64,000 bases of DNA from Schistosoma haematobium (Eukaryota > Platyhelminthes > Trematoda > Strigeidida > Schistosomatidae), in the NCBI RefSeq assembly GCF_000699445.3, contig NC_067195.1, positions 58,253,091-58,317,090 of the forward strand, in the 5' to 3' direction. A program made the position numbers and the translations under genes. Every line of letters begins with the position of its first letter. Positions within the stretch are counted from its first letter, which is position 1. The notes beneath the pieces are model-generated. The model was not told the DNA's origin, made no database searches, and worked only from the letters and a program-made list of their open reading frames with translations. Shown in pieces: positions 10,971 through 23,394 of this stretch.

Positions 10971-12184
10971 GTAAGTATATGAATTTTCAGTGAAAATGAC
11001 TAAGATAGAACTATTCAGTGATCAACGACGAGAGTTTAAAAAACCATATGTTTTTCTAATGGCTGAAGTTAATAGCAGTATGCTTAGTGTTTATTAAGTG
11101 TGCCATATGCAATACTTTTGTCCATTTAGTGAGATCGTCGCATATTGTAGTATGATTTTCATTAGCATTTAATTTCATGTGGTTCGAGTTATTGGGAGTG
11201 TTTACAATGAATTTTTCTAGTGTAGAGCAGTCCAACACACTTAATGGGGAATACGAATTTAATACATTTTAGGCCTTAAATTGAAATCTTTAATTTAAAT
11301 CACACTAATATGCAGCGTTTGTACATTAAATGAATGGAAGAGTGATGTAAAGGGTTAGGTATTGTGGAATGAACACTAAATACATTGCTAATAACTTCAG
11401 CCTTTACACCAGAATAAATAGAAATTTTGATATTTCTCAGCTTTGTCCAAGTAATCACTTTATTTCTTGTAATAAAAGAAATGTTCTACTTGATATCTTT
11501 TGAAACTGATTATTATGTGAACCAGTTTGGGTATGAATGAGAAATAGTAAATATGAAATTTAAAGAACTACAATGTGGTTTTAATTTGAAAGTGAAGTAA
11601 AGTATGATTTTCAATAGAAAAAATGTGACGTTTTGGAAATAAGGTTAAAGTAGGTAAAAACTTCGTTTTCATAAAGTGCAGTATGGGTCTAACATTACAC
11701 AGAATCTTTCTACTATTCGTCATTTTTATAATTACAGAATCTTTTTAGAGTAATTTAATTATCCCCAACATCGATATGACATTTAATACAAGCATAAAAT
11801 ACATTATTTCTATACAAAGTCTAGAAGACCAAAGTTCAGAACAATGAAGTCTTCTTCTTGAAGTATCCACTTATTCTATGACAAACTAATAAAGAATAGA
11901 AATCATGCCATATATAGAAAAACAACTTTTAATTTACTTGTGATTCTTATCTTATAGGCTGTCATATAACTGCAATTTCTCGGCTAACTATCAATGCAAA
12001 GAATAAACATTTATAGGGTATTTAAATTAATTATAAGATAAATATAAATTTCCGATAATTCGCAATAGATTTACTTCATTAGAAATTTCATGCTAAAAGT
12101 GAATGTTTAATTGTAATAATACCGTATTATTTTACTTCATTACAATCCAATCCAATTTCTTCATTATTTATTATAAATTTTATT

Positions 12185-12360
12185 ACTATGATTATATACT
12201 ACTTCTGTTGATAGATATAAGTAGTATGTAACATCAATCAGAAGTTGAATGTCTGACAGAAGGTTGAGAAGATCAAATTGAAAAGAACAGGAGTATAAAC
12301 AGAGAGTAATTGTAATAAAAACAGAAATGAAGGAACGATGAAGTTTCTAAAAGACAATTG
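12185..12360 (-). repeat. Dispersed repeat X, copy 1
   Basis: On the minus strand it reads '...gatcttctcaaccttctg..cagacattc' and ends with a small hairpin around 'atactacttatat'. It matches the plus-strand copies at about 20757-20935 and 26785-26935. The identity of the family is not recognised. Confidence 0.55.
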
Positions 12361-12715
12361 ATGAATGATGGGCAAATAAAGTATTTAATGTATGATGTTC
12401 ATATTATACCTAAACATTCTGTTATTTGTATCTACCTGGTTGTCAACACCTGATTGTTAGTTCATTCCATTACTAATTACAAAATAGTGATTCAACAGAC
12501 GATTTTGTGAAGTTATTCAACTGAAACCTTACGTTTATTAACTTCATATTATTCCTTATATGTAATCTGATATTGAAAATCTTCTCAAACCTAATCCTAT
12601 CATTATGTTTAAATTTAAACAAAGTGAGAACAAGATTTGTAAAATAAAATAAACTCATCCGTCTACAACTTAAAATTACAATGCTCAATGTAATTATTAA
12701 CAATTGTTTAGCATA

Positions 12716-13519
12716 CTTTAGTTTGTGAAGTTTAGATAAATGTTCGAAGCGTAACCGAAATCATCATAGTAAGAAGAATAGGGACATAAAATTTATGAAT
12801 AAACATAGTTAAGATCGATGTGTATTTACATATTGGAAAGTAATAATTCAGAGTAAGCTAGGCATTATAATTACCAGTAATCATAAGCAAGGGAAAAGAG
12901 GTTATGTAAAGGTAATGAAATTAATAAGTGGTCGCGTAATCACTCAACATGATAAAAGAAAACAAATATGTGGACACCAACAAGAATAATAAAGCTAAGG
13001 AAGTTGGGGATAGGGTTGGAAAGAAAGATTGAAAATCAAAACTAATGAACGTTATTAGATAAACATCCGACTATCATGTCAAATGAAAGTTAATCACACT
13101 TCTCTTCTTTATACATAGGTCAGGTCGGGAACGTTTTATGTCGATCACCTCTGCCAAACGCAATAACCTTGGTGTTTGTTGTCTGTTAATTATTTTGAAT
13201 GCATTACTTACATTCACCTCGTGTCCACTGTCAAAAAGGTGTATGACAATAACACTTGTAAACACTTTACTCCCTTCCAGTCGTACGATCCTAGGAATGT
13301 GTTCAGAAACCTAGTACACGCCCTTCTATCTATCATTCCTGTTTACTTTCGAACACAAGCACATATAAATTCATAGATGCGATTTGACGTGACGTCGGAA
13401 GGGTGTTGATCTACCTTGGAATGATAATAACAAATACTTGGTATTTGGTATACCTATTCTTCTTACTATTATGATTTTGGTTACGTTTCGAACATTCATA
13501 TTAATTTCACATACTAAAG
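12716..13519 (-). mobile_element. Penelope-like fragment flanked by 67-bp inverted repeats
   Basis: Inverted repeats 12716-12782 and 13453-13519 agree at 59 of 67 positions. Both contain CGAA(A/G)CGTAACC, which resembles the 3' half of a Penelope hammerhead. Inside, the minus strand at 13074-13270 reads HLFDSGHEVNVSNAF... and DLCIKKRSVINFHL, like the C-terminal part of a GIY-YIG endonuclease of a different Penelope-type family from the 5-kb copy. Confidence 0.6.
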
Positions 13520-13761
13520 TTAGCTGAATATTTGTTATCAATACGATTAATAATTGTAATCTTAAGTTGTATACAACTGATGAGAAACCGTGAAATAGAT
13601 GGATGAATTCGTTTTATTCTACAAATCTTATTGTTTTTGCTCTGCTAAAATTTATCAAGGAATCTAGTTGTACGAAATATCCTAAAATTGTTATCCTATT
13701 TACTGCAAAAATCAATCAATAATGCATTTCTTCTTTTTCTAATTTCCTTTCATTATTTTAG

Positions 13762-13890
13762 CTTGTCCACCGGGTAGATGGGGTAAATCTTGTACAGAAA
13801 TATGTGATTGTGAAAATAGTGTTGAATGTCATAAAAATACTGGATTATGTATTTGTTTCCCTGGCTTCATTGGTGATAAATGTGATCAAA
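13762..13890 (+). CDS. EGF-repeat gene, exon F
   Basis: The acceptor TTTCATTATTTTAG ends at 13761 and the donor GTAGGT starts at 13891. It holds 43 codons, phase 1/1, one EGF-like repeat: CPPGRWGKSC to CICFPGFIGDKCDQ. Confidence 0.9.
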
Positions 13891-14098
13891 GTAGGTGATA
13901 TATCTTGACATAAGAAAAGTATATATTATTTAAGATTAAAAATCATTATACAGATGGTTTACGTTACTGATCGACATCAGTTGATGTATCATTGAAAAAT
14001 AGTATATATCAGAGAAATTCATATCAATCGTAAGGATCTACTAAAATTAAATCAATGTACAGAAATTCTCTCAATTAGACTATAAATTATTTCACTGA

Positions 14099-14422
14099 TT
14101 GAAATCATGAGTCAGTTGAAGCTAGGTCACCATGGAAAACTTGGAAACACTGGACAATCGTTTCGTCCTAGTGTGGGACTCCTCAGTAGTGCGCAGATTG
14201 TAAAGGGCCATTGCATATTATTGGCATATTACACAAGAATAGTTTTATTAACCAACTTGCTTATCGACTTGAAATTTTGAAAATATAATAATGCGCTATT
14301 GCAAATGATATAAACGGTATAAATGAATTAATCATTAAATACTACAATCTCATTCAACATAATGACTTACTGCTTATGCAATTGGGACCTAGCCATCCTG
14401 GTCGACAGTAACAAATTCCATG
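14099..14422 (-). repeat. Inverted duplicate of exon J 3' end, intron and SINE tail
   Basis: On the minus strand this matches 21402-21708 closely. It contains the last 52 bases of exon J (14371-14422; HGICYC..PNCIS intact), the GTAAGT donor, about 150 bp of intron and a SINE body with hammerhead. One roughly 20-bp length difference separates the copies. It cannot be spliced into the host mRNA because it is antisense. Confidence 0.85.
14147..14193 (-). ncRNA. SINE hammerhead motif
   Basis: On the minus strand: CACTA, CTGAGGA (14180-14186), stem II GTCC/GGAC, GAAA (14161-14164), stem III with G-U pairing, GTC, CAGTG. The first stem-I pair (A-C) is broken; the core is intact. Confidence 0.6.
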
Positions 14423-14880
14423 ATTTCAGTCAGCGAAATTTCTAAAATCTCCGCAAAGCCCCTTCTGATAATAATCATCTGTTCACTAGTGACTGACTTC
14501 AAGAGATAGTCCTGGAGTTCTAGTGAGATGCCGTTACCAGTGGAGTTCAACCAGGTCGGTTGTGAGATATCAACTCACTGATGACAATAGTGTACGGTGG
14601 AACAACTTCGTGCACTGGTCGAAGCTAGACATTAACACCGTTGGATGCTGTCTCAGTGATCTAGTTGGTTAAGCGCCTGGCGCGAGACTGATAGGTCATG
14701 AGTTCGAATCTCGCGGGGTGCGGGATCGTGAATGCGCACTTCTGAGGAGTCCCATACTAGGACGAAACGGCCGTTCAGTGCTTCCAGGTTTCCCTTGGCG
14801 ATGTAGCTTCAATTGACTCATAGTTTTAATCAGTGAAATTTCTAAAATCTCCACAAAACCCCTTCTTATACAAATTATTT
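14423..14880 (+). mobile_element. Composite SINE: tail, linker and full copy
   Basis: A SINE tail (to about 14475) is followed by the linker (14476-14640). Then comes a full tRNA-like SINE: head from 'gctgtctcagtgatctag', B box GAGTTCGAATCTC near 14700, hammerhead at 14734-14781, and tail '...tctaaaatctccacaaaacccc'. Confidence 0.75.
14734..14781 (+). ncRNA. SINE hammerhead ribozyme motif
   Basis: GCACTT, CTGAGGA (14742-14748), stem II GTCC/GGAC with loop CATACTA, GAAA (14763-14766), palindromic stem III ACGGCCGT, triplet GTT, CAGTGC. Stem I pairs 5 of 6 positions. All conserved core bases are present (position 7 = G, which is a free position). Confidence 0.7.
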
Positions 14881-14999
14881 GTTTGAATAACTCTACTCAG
14901 TGTCTTTTAAGAGTTATTGAGTAAAATTTAGAAAAAGTTTTTAATGTCAAATTATGTCAATTGAAAAATCATTGAAATTCGGAAAGTAATGAATAAGTA

Positions 15000-16117
15000 C
15001 TTTTCTCTGCTTTGAAACGCAACGGTGTATACTGTATAACCATAATCCCATCAGGAATCGAACTCAGACTATTCAGGTTTCGCGACGAGCTTTATGCCTT
15101 CAGATTATTGATTCGGGATTTATCGATTTAATGCTATCGGTGATTATTGTTGTATTTTGACATGACTTGATCTTACCAATCTCGACTTCTTGCCTAAAAT
15201 ATATGTGAATAAGACGATTATGCACTACAATTTAAGCTGGATGTTATAAAAATGAGACTAACTTCATGAACGTATCCAAAAATAAATATTACATTATTTC
15301 ACTACACAACTAATATCAGCATAGCATGAGAACAGAATTTACCAATACTTTATGAGTCATTTATTACACTGAGATAAATATGCTAAAATGTTTGTACAGA
15401 TTTGTGGACAGTATAGTTAACTTATTTGACTGTGAAAAAGAATAAGCAATGATGATACTGCTCAATGACCGTCCAAAACTTCTGATTAAATATAGCTAAC
15501 AGAAATGTAGACTAATATATTTACTTCGGTGACTGAATATTATAAGTGTTGTTGCGTGGTTATAACTTCAGCTTTCTACCGCGGATCTATTTTGGAGTTA
15601 TATTCATTAAAGAGTCACAAACAAGAATGAGACAGCTATTTAGTAAGTCCTGTTGACCGATGGATATTCATCTGATCTTCTCATAACTGTAACTTTAGTA
15701 AGTAAAAAAACTGCTCAGTCTATCAACCTGGGAAACATAGCTTGATTAGTCAGTTTCTTACGAGTTAGTTTGCAACTAAATTTCTGGTTTGGATCATTTT
15801 TAAAAATTGTGAACCTACTGTTTTTAGTTCGTAAAACTAATAACTAGCTAAACAACATTTGTTGTCCTAAAAGGTGAAAACTATACCATTTTACTTCTGT
15901 TCAACTGCATTTCTCATTTGTACTTTGAGCACTTTTGTTAGTTTTGCTTTCTGCTGGATTTTTCGCGCGAATGAATTCGTATATTATTACATCACCTTAT
16001 AATTCATTTGATTATCTCACAATAGTTGCAGTTCAGAGAATTATTTAAAATATATGCTTTGCATTAAAGTGTGAATATGTTAAATTCCTTTTTTTTTCAA
16101 ATAATTTGTTATTACAG
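15000..16117 (+). other. Intron F-G right part, nothing identified
   Basis: AT-rich, no supported feature. Confidence 0.55.
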
Positions 16118-16345
16118 AATGTGAAAAAGGGAAATATGGACTTAATTGTACAGAAACATGTGCTTGTGTACACGGTACTTGTGATCATCGTTCCGGAGCA
16201 TGTGAATGTGAACCTGGTTGGAGAAATATGCTGTGTAATAAACCATGTGCACCAGGATTTTATGGTTCTGATTGCCAACATAGATGTTTATGTACAAATG
16301 GTGCTGAATGTGATCCTGTTACCGGTAACTGTGAATGTAATGAAG
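16118..16345 (+). CDS. EGF-repeat gene, exon G
   Basis: The acceptor TTGTTATTACAG ends at 16117 and the donor GTAAAT starts at 16346. It holds 76 codons, phase 1/1, with nearly two repeats: CEKGKYGLNC, CECEPGWRNMLC (the usual second glycine of this motif is replaced), CAPGFYGSDC and CDPVTGNC. Confidence 0.9.
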
Positions 16346-16841
16346 GTAAATATAAATTAGAGAATAATTCTTAAGTGTTTATTCGACCTCAACTTCATTT
16401 GTATACCGGCTCAGTCTATTTTTACTAAAATATTCCTCAAACGAATGGAACTGTTTCCTTTTTTTTCTAATCAATCTCAACATTTTTCTAAATGAATCGA
16501 GACTATGAACATTCTACAACTTTATTTCAGAAACAGCTAATAAACAAAAAGACACAGAGTATCTCTGATTATTTAAAAACCCTTACTTCTTATAGAAACC
16601 TGATAATTTACTAAAGTAAAAAGAATTATCATGTATTTTATACAATTTGCATTACAATAATTAAACATTCGTATTATGCCACCATATTACGATACAACAG
16701 ACTTTATCTTTAATACATAGATAAAACTTCTAGTTAATTACTCAAAAAGATGTTACCGTTGGTTCGTATTACTTTTTGAATTCTGTGTCAACATTTAAAA
16801 CTCACTATTATCAGCGTGATTGGTTCAACAGTGCAGTATAG

Positions 16842-16948
<107 letters not shown>

Positions 16949-17291
16949 TAAACCAGTGAACTAAGTATCTAAGTGAACTAAAAACCACAAGTTAGTTAAG
17001 GGTCAGACTATAACGACATCAGTGAAAGGCTACATAAATCAGTAAACAAGATTGAATGAGGTTTCTTTTGGATAGTTAAAGAAACATTCAGAACAATAAA
17101 CAAGTAGAAACTTCTAGTCAGTAAAATTTAAAACTTGTTTTAATGCTTCTACTTTCCGATTTCTATATTTCTAAGATGATTCTTTGCTTGTATTAGGCTA
17201 ATATCAAGAGTTTTCATCAGTAAAACCTGCCACGATAATCATCCATTCGTAAAACATAACCCTCTTTTCTTTTTTATGTCCGTTTTATTAG

Positions 17292-17729
17292 GTTGGTATG
17301 GACCAGCATGTGACCAACCTTGCTCTGAAGGAACATACGGTAAAAACTGTGTCAAGAAATGCAACTGCGCAGATGTTCCAGGTGTAAGCTGTGATAAGGT
17401 CACAGGAAGATGTATTTGCCCACCGGGACGTACCGGTAACAGGTGTTCTGAATTATGTCCAAGTGGATTTTGGGGGGAAGAGTGTTCGAGAACTTGTGCG
17501 TGCCTACGTGGAGCTACTTGTGATCCCATAACTGGCAAGTGTCGTTGCGGTTCAGGTTGGTATGGTGAAGCTTGTGAGCTGCCATGCCCAAGTGGCCACT
17601 GGGGCGAAAGCTGTTCTGTTCCATGTCAGTGTTCAGCAAATACTCGGAACCCAGAAGGAGGTGAATGTGACCGGTTTACTGGAGAGTGCCGATGCCCACA
17701 AGGTTTCACTGGACCAAGGTGTCAAGATA
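17292..17729 (+). CDS. EGF-repeat gene, exon H (longest)
   Basis: The acceptor CCGTTTTATTAG ends at 17291 and the donor GTGAGT starts at 17730. It holds 146 codons, phase 1/1. It carries three to four EGF-like repeats in tandem: GWYGPAC, CICPPGRTGNRC, CRCGSGWYGEAC, CRCPQGFTGPRC. It is noticeably richer in G+C than its neighbours. The next intron is only 84 nt. Confidence 0.93.
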
Positions 17730-17813
17730 GTGAGTGTTTTTCAGTAAAAATTCCATTGAATTGTGTCCATTCATGGTAAGTAGTTACATTGATCACTTTT
17801 TTTCCTCTCTCAG

Positions 17814-17985
17814 AGTGCCCACCTGGACGTTACGGATCAGATTGTAAACTGAGTTGTCCATGTCAAAAACCGGGTTCTAGATGTGATCCTGTGACTGGAG
17901 CTTGTGAATGTCCACCTGGTTGGTTCGGAGAAACTTGTGAAAGACCATGTTTATTGGGATTCTATGGAACAAACTGTAAGCAAAG
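17814..17985 (+). CDS. EGF-repeat gene, exon I
   Basis: A pyrimidine-rich acceptor (TTTTTTTCCTCTCTCAG) ends at 17813 and the donor GTAAAC starts at 17986. It encodes CPPGRYGSDC, CDPVTGAC, CECPPGWFGETC and ends CKQ plus AG. It is one of the few exons leaving in phase 2; exon J supplies the last base of the arginine codon. Confidence 0.9.
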
Positions 17986-18876
17986 GTAAACGTTTCATTT
18001 CATTTGTTTAGACAACAAAATGTACCAAGAGATTTTTATGTGCATAATGACAAAATCTGCCTACTTTTACAGATCTAGGTTAAAAACGTAGAAAACACAT
18101 CGACTTCTATTTGTTTGTGAATAGGGAATGGTTACAATTTCAATTAAAGTGTACATCCTAATTTTGTCTAAATTAATTAAGACAACTGAATGTGAAATCC
18201 AACAAGACTATAAATTATGTCAATTTTTACTTAAGACACGGTTACAGCTTGGTAATAAAAGGTGATACTACCATTTTTTAGCACTAATAGAATAAACAAA
18301 CTTGAACGAAAAATAAATAAAATCGCCATGATAAACTTGTTGAAAGATCCAACCAGAAAATAGCAAAATATAAACGTCACATTCACTAACATCTATCCAA
18401 ATGACTAAATCTGGTCAACTAAAGGATGTTTTTTTTAAAAAACCATGTCAACAGTTAGTTACCTTACTATCGAATATACTGATTACTAGAATTTCTTCAT
18501 CACGCAACAGTTAGGGTTAGGCGGTAAATTTTCCAGTTATATACAGAGTATAAATAATTAGAATATTACTAAGTAGTTGATTTGTTATACATCTTAGATC
18601 TGCCTTGTTGATTAAGTTATCTTATCATATAGGAATAGATCAATAATGAAATGCTAATTTATTCAGACAGTTTGATATGTGTTGTTGCTAACAGCAGTGA
18701 TTAGGATACAATTATTCAGTGAAATGAAATGAAAATCTTACACGAAATTCTATTATGATCTTATACACATTGACAAGTCAAAAGTTAATCTATAAGAATC
18801 GACACTCCCGTTAGTTAATAAAATTATTTGGAACTTATGATAAGATTATCTAACATTATATGTTTCAAACGAGATC

Positions 18877-19080
18877 ATGAATCCATCAATGTTAGACCAC
18901 CATTGAAAACTTGGAAGCACTGGACGGCCGCTTAGTTCCAGTATTTGACTTCCCAGAAGTGCGCTTCCACGATCCTGCACACAAGATTCGGACCCGTAAC
19001 CTTCGGTCTTGCACGCAAACGCTTACCCTCCAGACAGCTGAACCGCTATTCGATAGTTTTAATGTCTAACTTCAACTAAT
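18877..19080 (-). mobile_element. tRNA-like SINE, diverged
   Basis: On the minus strand it has head, B box (GGTCCGAATCTTG) and the tail 'gtccagtgcttccaag'. The hammerhead core is mutated (CTGGGAA). Confidence 0.65.
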
Positions 19081-19084
19081 CTGC

Positions 19085-19210
19085 AGCATAGCGCAAACTG
19101 CCGGGGATTTCACCACTGGGACGAGACGGCCGTCCAGTGCTACCAGGTTTTCTGATCGGTTTGTAATCCCAATCAAAACAAAACAATCTCCACAGCCCTA
19201 TACTGATAAT
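19085..19210 (+). mobile_element. SINE 3' fragment
   Basis: The plus-strand body 'gggacgagacggccgtccagtgctaccaggttttc' and tail 'caatctccacagcccta' abut the opposite-strand copy, making a tail-outward inverted pair. Confidence 0.55.
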
Positions 19211-20756
19211 AATATGTTTATCGAATTTTGCTGTATGTAAGATTCAGTGTTCATTAGACTAATTTGTGATTTGGAGTCACGCAATCAACTTTTATATTGA
19301 ATCACGGACCAAAGTAATGTATAGAAACTCGTGTTTAATGTGTTTATTCGTCAACGATTCAGAGGATATAAATTTTACAAGTCTCATTCATATAAGTTAA
19401 TCATATTTGTGCATCAGTTCTCAAGTTTATTTTTTGCATTAAACGGGGAAAAATAATTAAGATATTTAATCTTATGGCTGTTACTTATTTTCAATTATAC
19501 GATATACTTGACCCCACTAATCGGTTTACTGAAATTCAATAAAATTTAATCACTTAAAGGTTATTGTAAATTAATGTAGTTCGTACAAAACTTTATATCT
19601 AAATAATCTGACTTTCATTATTGCAATAACTGGTTTCTAATTGATGATTGATACTTAATGCCTTAAATAATCCGGTGAAAGTCATTCTGTTTCACAAAAT
19701 TGAAAGCAGATAGAATATAACAAAATAGATTTAACTAAAATTCAACTTTCTCATACTGTAGGCTTTTTGACTTTGTACTTCCATTTTCAATACTAATTTA
19801 AACTTTGTTGTATTTTGTTCCTCTGACTGAAACCACTACATCATACTTCAAGTGAGCGCATTTTTATATTGTTATATCCTCTAGACTAATAGTGCTTCGT
19901 TAAAACAGTTACTACTTTCATTGTCTATGAATGTATATTCATTATTGCTGTGAATGTTATGAATACACATTTTATTCAAGTGAATCCATGTTTTGTATAC
20001 ATAATCTTAATGCTTTCACTATGATAAAATTCATTATCCTGGAGTGTTTTTTTTGTATGAAAATTAAGACATTTCTTATAGTTGGTAATGATTAATGATT
20101 ACAAAACGTTGCCAACTCTCATTTGATTAATGACATTGTTGTAACAGCTGAAATTCATGTTTATTTGCCTTATAACTGACTACTAAACTGAATAAATGTT
20201 AGTTTCCAATGTTTTACTGAAGCTTTTGTTTTGTTTTTTTCATATGAAATATCTGAAAAAATGTTTGGGAATGTTTACGGAAATGAATAAAGATTTTGTT
20301 GGTTGACTAATTAAAAAATATACAATAGTGAAATTTTCATTTCATATCCCATTAAAGTTTGTTTCCGATTAAATGGATTCAAGATTTATGGGTGTCAATA
20401 TAAGTATTTTTAACATTGGAGAAATGAATTCCAGTGATTTAATTTATCTGTGATACTTTTCAAGGAAACTTTGATCAAACAAATAAAAATACAGACTAAA
20501 TAATTTAAGATTCTTAGTTATCTGTTTGATAGAATTGGAATTCTTTGTAATGAATGGTTTTTCTTAATTTTTATGGTATTACACTACTTTGATTCCCAAG
20601 TAGTAGTATAGTGAACAGAATACGGGTGGGGGACAATCGGATGTATTTAGCGCAAAATTACAGAGTTACTCGGTAAAATAGAAAAGCAATATAACAAATC
20701 GTTAATTCGCAAAATATCAATGCATCATATAAACCTGGACTGTTCCTGTTGCAAAC

Positions 20757-20935
20757 ATCAATCCATTGTCTCACATTTCATTGTCCATGCGTTTTCGTAT
20801 AAATTGCATTGTGTTCCCGCTCTTCCTTTCTTGATCTTCCCCCATCTTCTGCTGCCAGACATTGCGCTTTTAATTCGCGTCATATACTACTTACATCGAT
20901 ATAAGTAGCACGCACCACAGTAGTAATATGAACAA
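20757..20935 (+). repeat. Dispersed repeat X, copy 2
   Basis: The segment 'cttctgctgccagacattg...catatactacttacat...ataagtagcacgcacc' matches copy 3 at 26785-26935 in the same orientation and copy 1 at 12185-12360 inverted. It ends in a hairpin. Confidence 0.6.
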
Positions 20936-21226
20936 GTCTTAATAACTATAATAAGAGCAGAACGACTAAATAATATCCCCAATTCTAGTAAACGTGTATT
21001 GTCCTCGATCATAAGCAATTTACTGATGTAATATGTAGGTTCAATGTTATAAGAGTAACTGGTAACTTCAAGGAAAAACGTTTCTCCTATAAAAGAACAA
21101 CATTTATGAACAAAACTAGTCTTTTCGATAATGAAATAGGTAGTAAAATAAATACCTCCACAAAGTTGTATAAAAAATTCTTATACGGTTGTACACTAAA
21201 AAAACAAATATTAAACCAACTTTTAG

Positions 21227-21453
21227 GTGTTCTTGTCCATCTGGTCAACCATGTCATCATGAAACAGGTCTGTGTAGTTGTCCAGCAGGAAAGTATGGAC
21301 CACAATGTGAAGATACATGTCCAGAAGGACGTTGGGGTGAGGACTGTCAACATATATGTGACTGTCATTTGAAGAATAATAATATGTTATGTGATCCAAT
21401 CCATGGAATTTGTTATTGTCGACCAGGATGGCTAGGTCCCAATTGCATAAGCA
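21227..21453 (+). CDS. EGF-repeat gene, exon J
   Basis: The acceptor CCAACTTTTAG ends at 21226 and the donor GTAAGT starts at 21454. It enters in phase 2 and leaves in phase 1. It encodes CSCPSGQPC, CSCPAGKYGPQC, CPEGRWGEDC and CYCRPGWLGPNC. Its last 52 bases, the donor and the following intron are duplicated in inverted orientation at 14099-14422. Confidence 0.9.
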
Positions 21454-21599
21454 GTAAGTCATTATGTTAAATGAGATTGTAGTATTTATTGGTTGATTCA
21501 TTTACACCATTTATATCATTTGCAATAGTGCACATTATTATATTTTCAAAATTTCAAGTCAAGCTATTCTTCTGCAATATGCCAATCATATGCAATGGC

Positions 21600-21715
21600 C
21601 CTTTACAATCTGCGCACTACTGAGGAGTCCCACTCTAAGACGAAACGGTTGTCCAGTGCTTCCAGGTTTCCCATGGTGGTCAAGCTTCAACCGACTCATG
21701 ATTTCAACTATTGAT
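21600..21715 (+). mobile_element. 5'-truncated SINE with hammerhead
   Basis: This is the body and tail of the tRNA-like SINE without its head, 150 bp after exon J. The hammerhead is at 21613-21659: CTGAGGA 21620-21626, GAAA 21642-21645, triplet GTC, CAGTGC. Stem II has one mismatch and the first stem-I pair is A-C. Confidence 0.7.
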
Positions 21716-23236
21716 ATAACTTAACGTTCCAATAATAACAAGTTTATAAAAGTAAATAATATTTAGACAATATCAAGTCAAAACAGATATACTTTGGTCT
21801 CACATAAAATTCCTTCTATTATCAATTAGACTTATAATTTCGATAGATATCAACTATATGAATTGAAAATTTGCTGTACTTCATTTTCAAGTACTTGTGT
21901 TTTATAAAAATCCTTATTTTACCAAATTATCAGTCATAACATTAAAAAAAATAGTTATTTACGTTTATATGGACTATTATTAAAGTAAATCGATAGTTCG
22001 AGAACCCTGAAATATCATGATAATATGCGAAATGTAATCACATTCTTACGGTTGTTCGCAACTTATCTTGTGTACGTTAGCCAATTGCAAATAAATCATT
22101 CTCTTGGACTTTTTGTGAGTTCAACCGATCTTATTGTAATAGTGACCCTTATCTCACGAGATATTCAACTTTTAAAATGATGTAATTAACTAATTGACAA
22201 TCCTTAGAAAATAATAAGACGTATAACAATAGTTAAAAGGTCATCTGGAAGCTTACAATAAAGAGAGTATAGAAGTACAATGAAAATATAGATAACAATA
22301 GTCCGAAAAATATTTCTGAAAGTTCCAACTGTCGCAATGTGCGTCTCGTTATAGCAGGTTTTATGGACAACAGTTATCTGACATAACTGTTTAAATGTTT
22401 AATGAAATAAAGGAAATACTTCCGTGTTGCATACTCTTAACTGTCATATTTGCTTTTTACGACTTTGTCTGTCCCAATTAGGCACTACACTAACTTTCTA
22501 ATGAAAAATACATGGCTATATAGGGCTTGATTTAGGCGACAAAAACTCGAGGAAGACAGGCCAATGGCCATATCTTAGTACACTGATTTTGTGGACTATT
22601 AGTAACTTACTGATAACTAGGCAGGATTTACATAAACCCTAAGTGAGGCACTGATAGGTCAGTGACTAAACATAAGAATCCCATTAACTGGTTTCACAAG
22701 GCCAAAAATGTCACAACTATAATGACTGATTGTCGAATAATACGTTTGACCTTTTTATTGAGGTCAACTTCACCGAATTACGACCCAATAAATCCAAGCT
22801 ACATATTGCCTTCCCTTTGATATTTTCACAATTTAAGTATTGATGTTGAAGGCGATAGACGAGTTCTAAGTTCGCATAGATTATTCAGTGTCATTTTTAT
22901 TCCATGATGACACATTAACCTTGGCACATAATTCAAACTAGAACAATTAAGTAACCTATGCTAAAATGCAAAAGCCGTTCTCATAAGATTTTAGAATGGC
23001 ACTTAATTAGATTTGTTACATTTACTGAAGATGAACTTTTTTAATTTTCTACCCTATTAATACAAAGATTTATGTCGTGTTCAACTGACTGGTATGCTGT
23101 TGCAATTTACTTACTTATTATTGGTACAGTGTTTGTTGTCAAAAAAAGTGTTTATTTTCGTGTTTACTGACATTATTTTAGAATTGAACATGTGAGGGAT
23201 TGCCATCTCGTTTTTTCTGTCTCGTTCAATTTCTAG
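21716..23236 (+). other. Intron J-K, nothing identified
   Basis: No coding or repeat signal beyond the SINE tail at its start. A moderately GC-richer part at about 22330-22800 could be a decayed repeat. Confidence 0.5.
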
Positions 23237-23338
23237 GATGTCCAGCTGGATATTTTGGTATAAACTGTCAACATGAGTGTAAATGTGAAAATAATGGAGT
23301 GTGTCATCCTGACAATGGAACATGTATTTGTCAAGCTG
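23237..23338 (+). CDS. EGF-repeat gene, exon K
   Basis: The acceptor CTCGTTCAATTTCTAG ends at 23236 and the donor GTAAAT starts at 23339. It holds 34 codons, phase 1/1, with one EGF-like repeat lacking its last loop (CPAGYFGINC to CICQAG). The loop is completed by exon L (G-YYGERC). Confidence 0.88.
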
Positions 23339-23394
23339 GTAAATATTTATTCAAGTGTTTTATATTTGAATTGGTTATTTGAATCTTCCCACTG

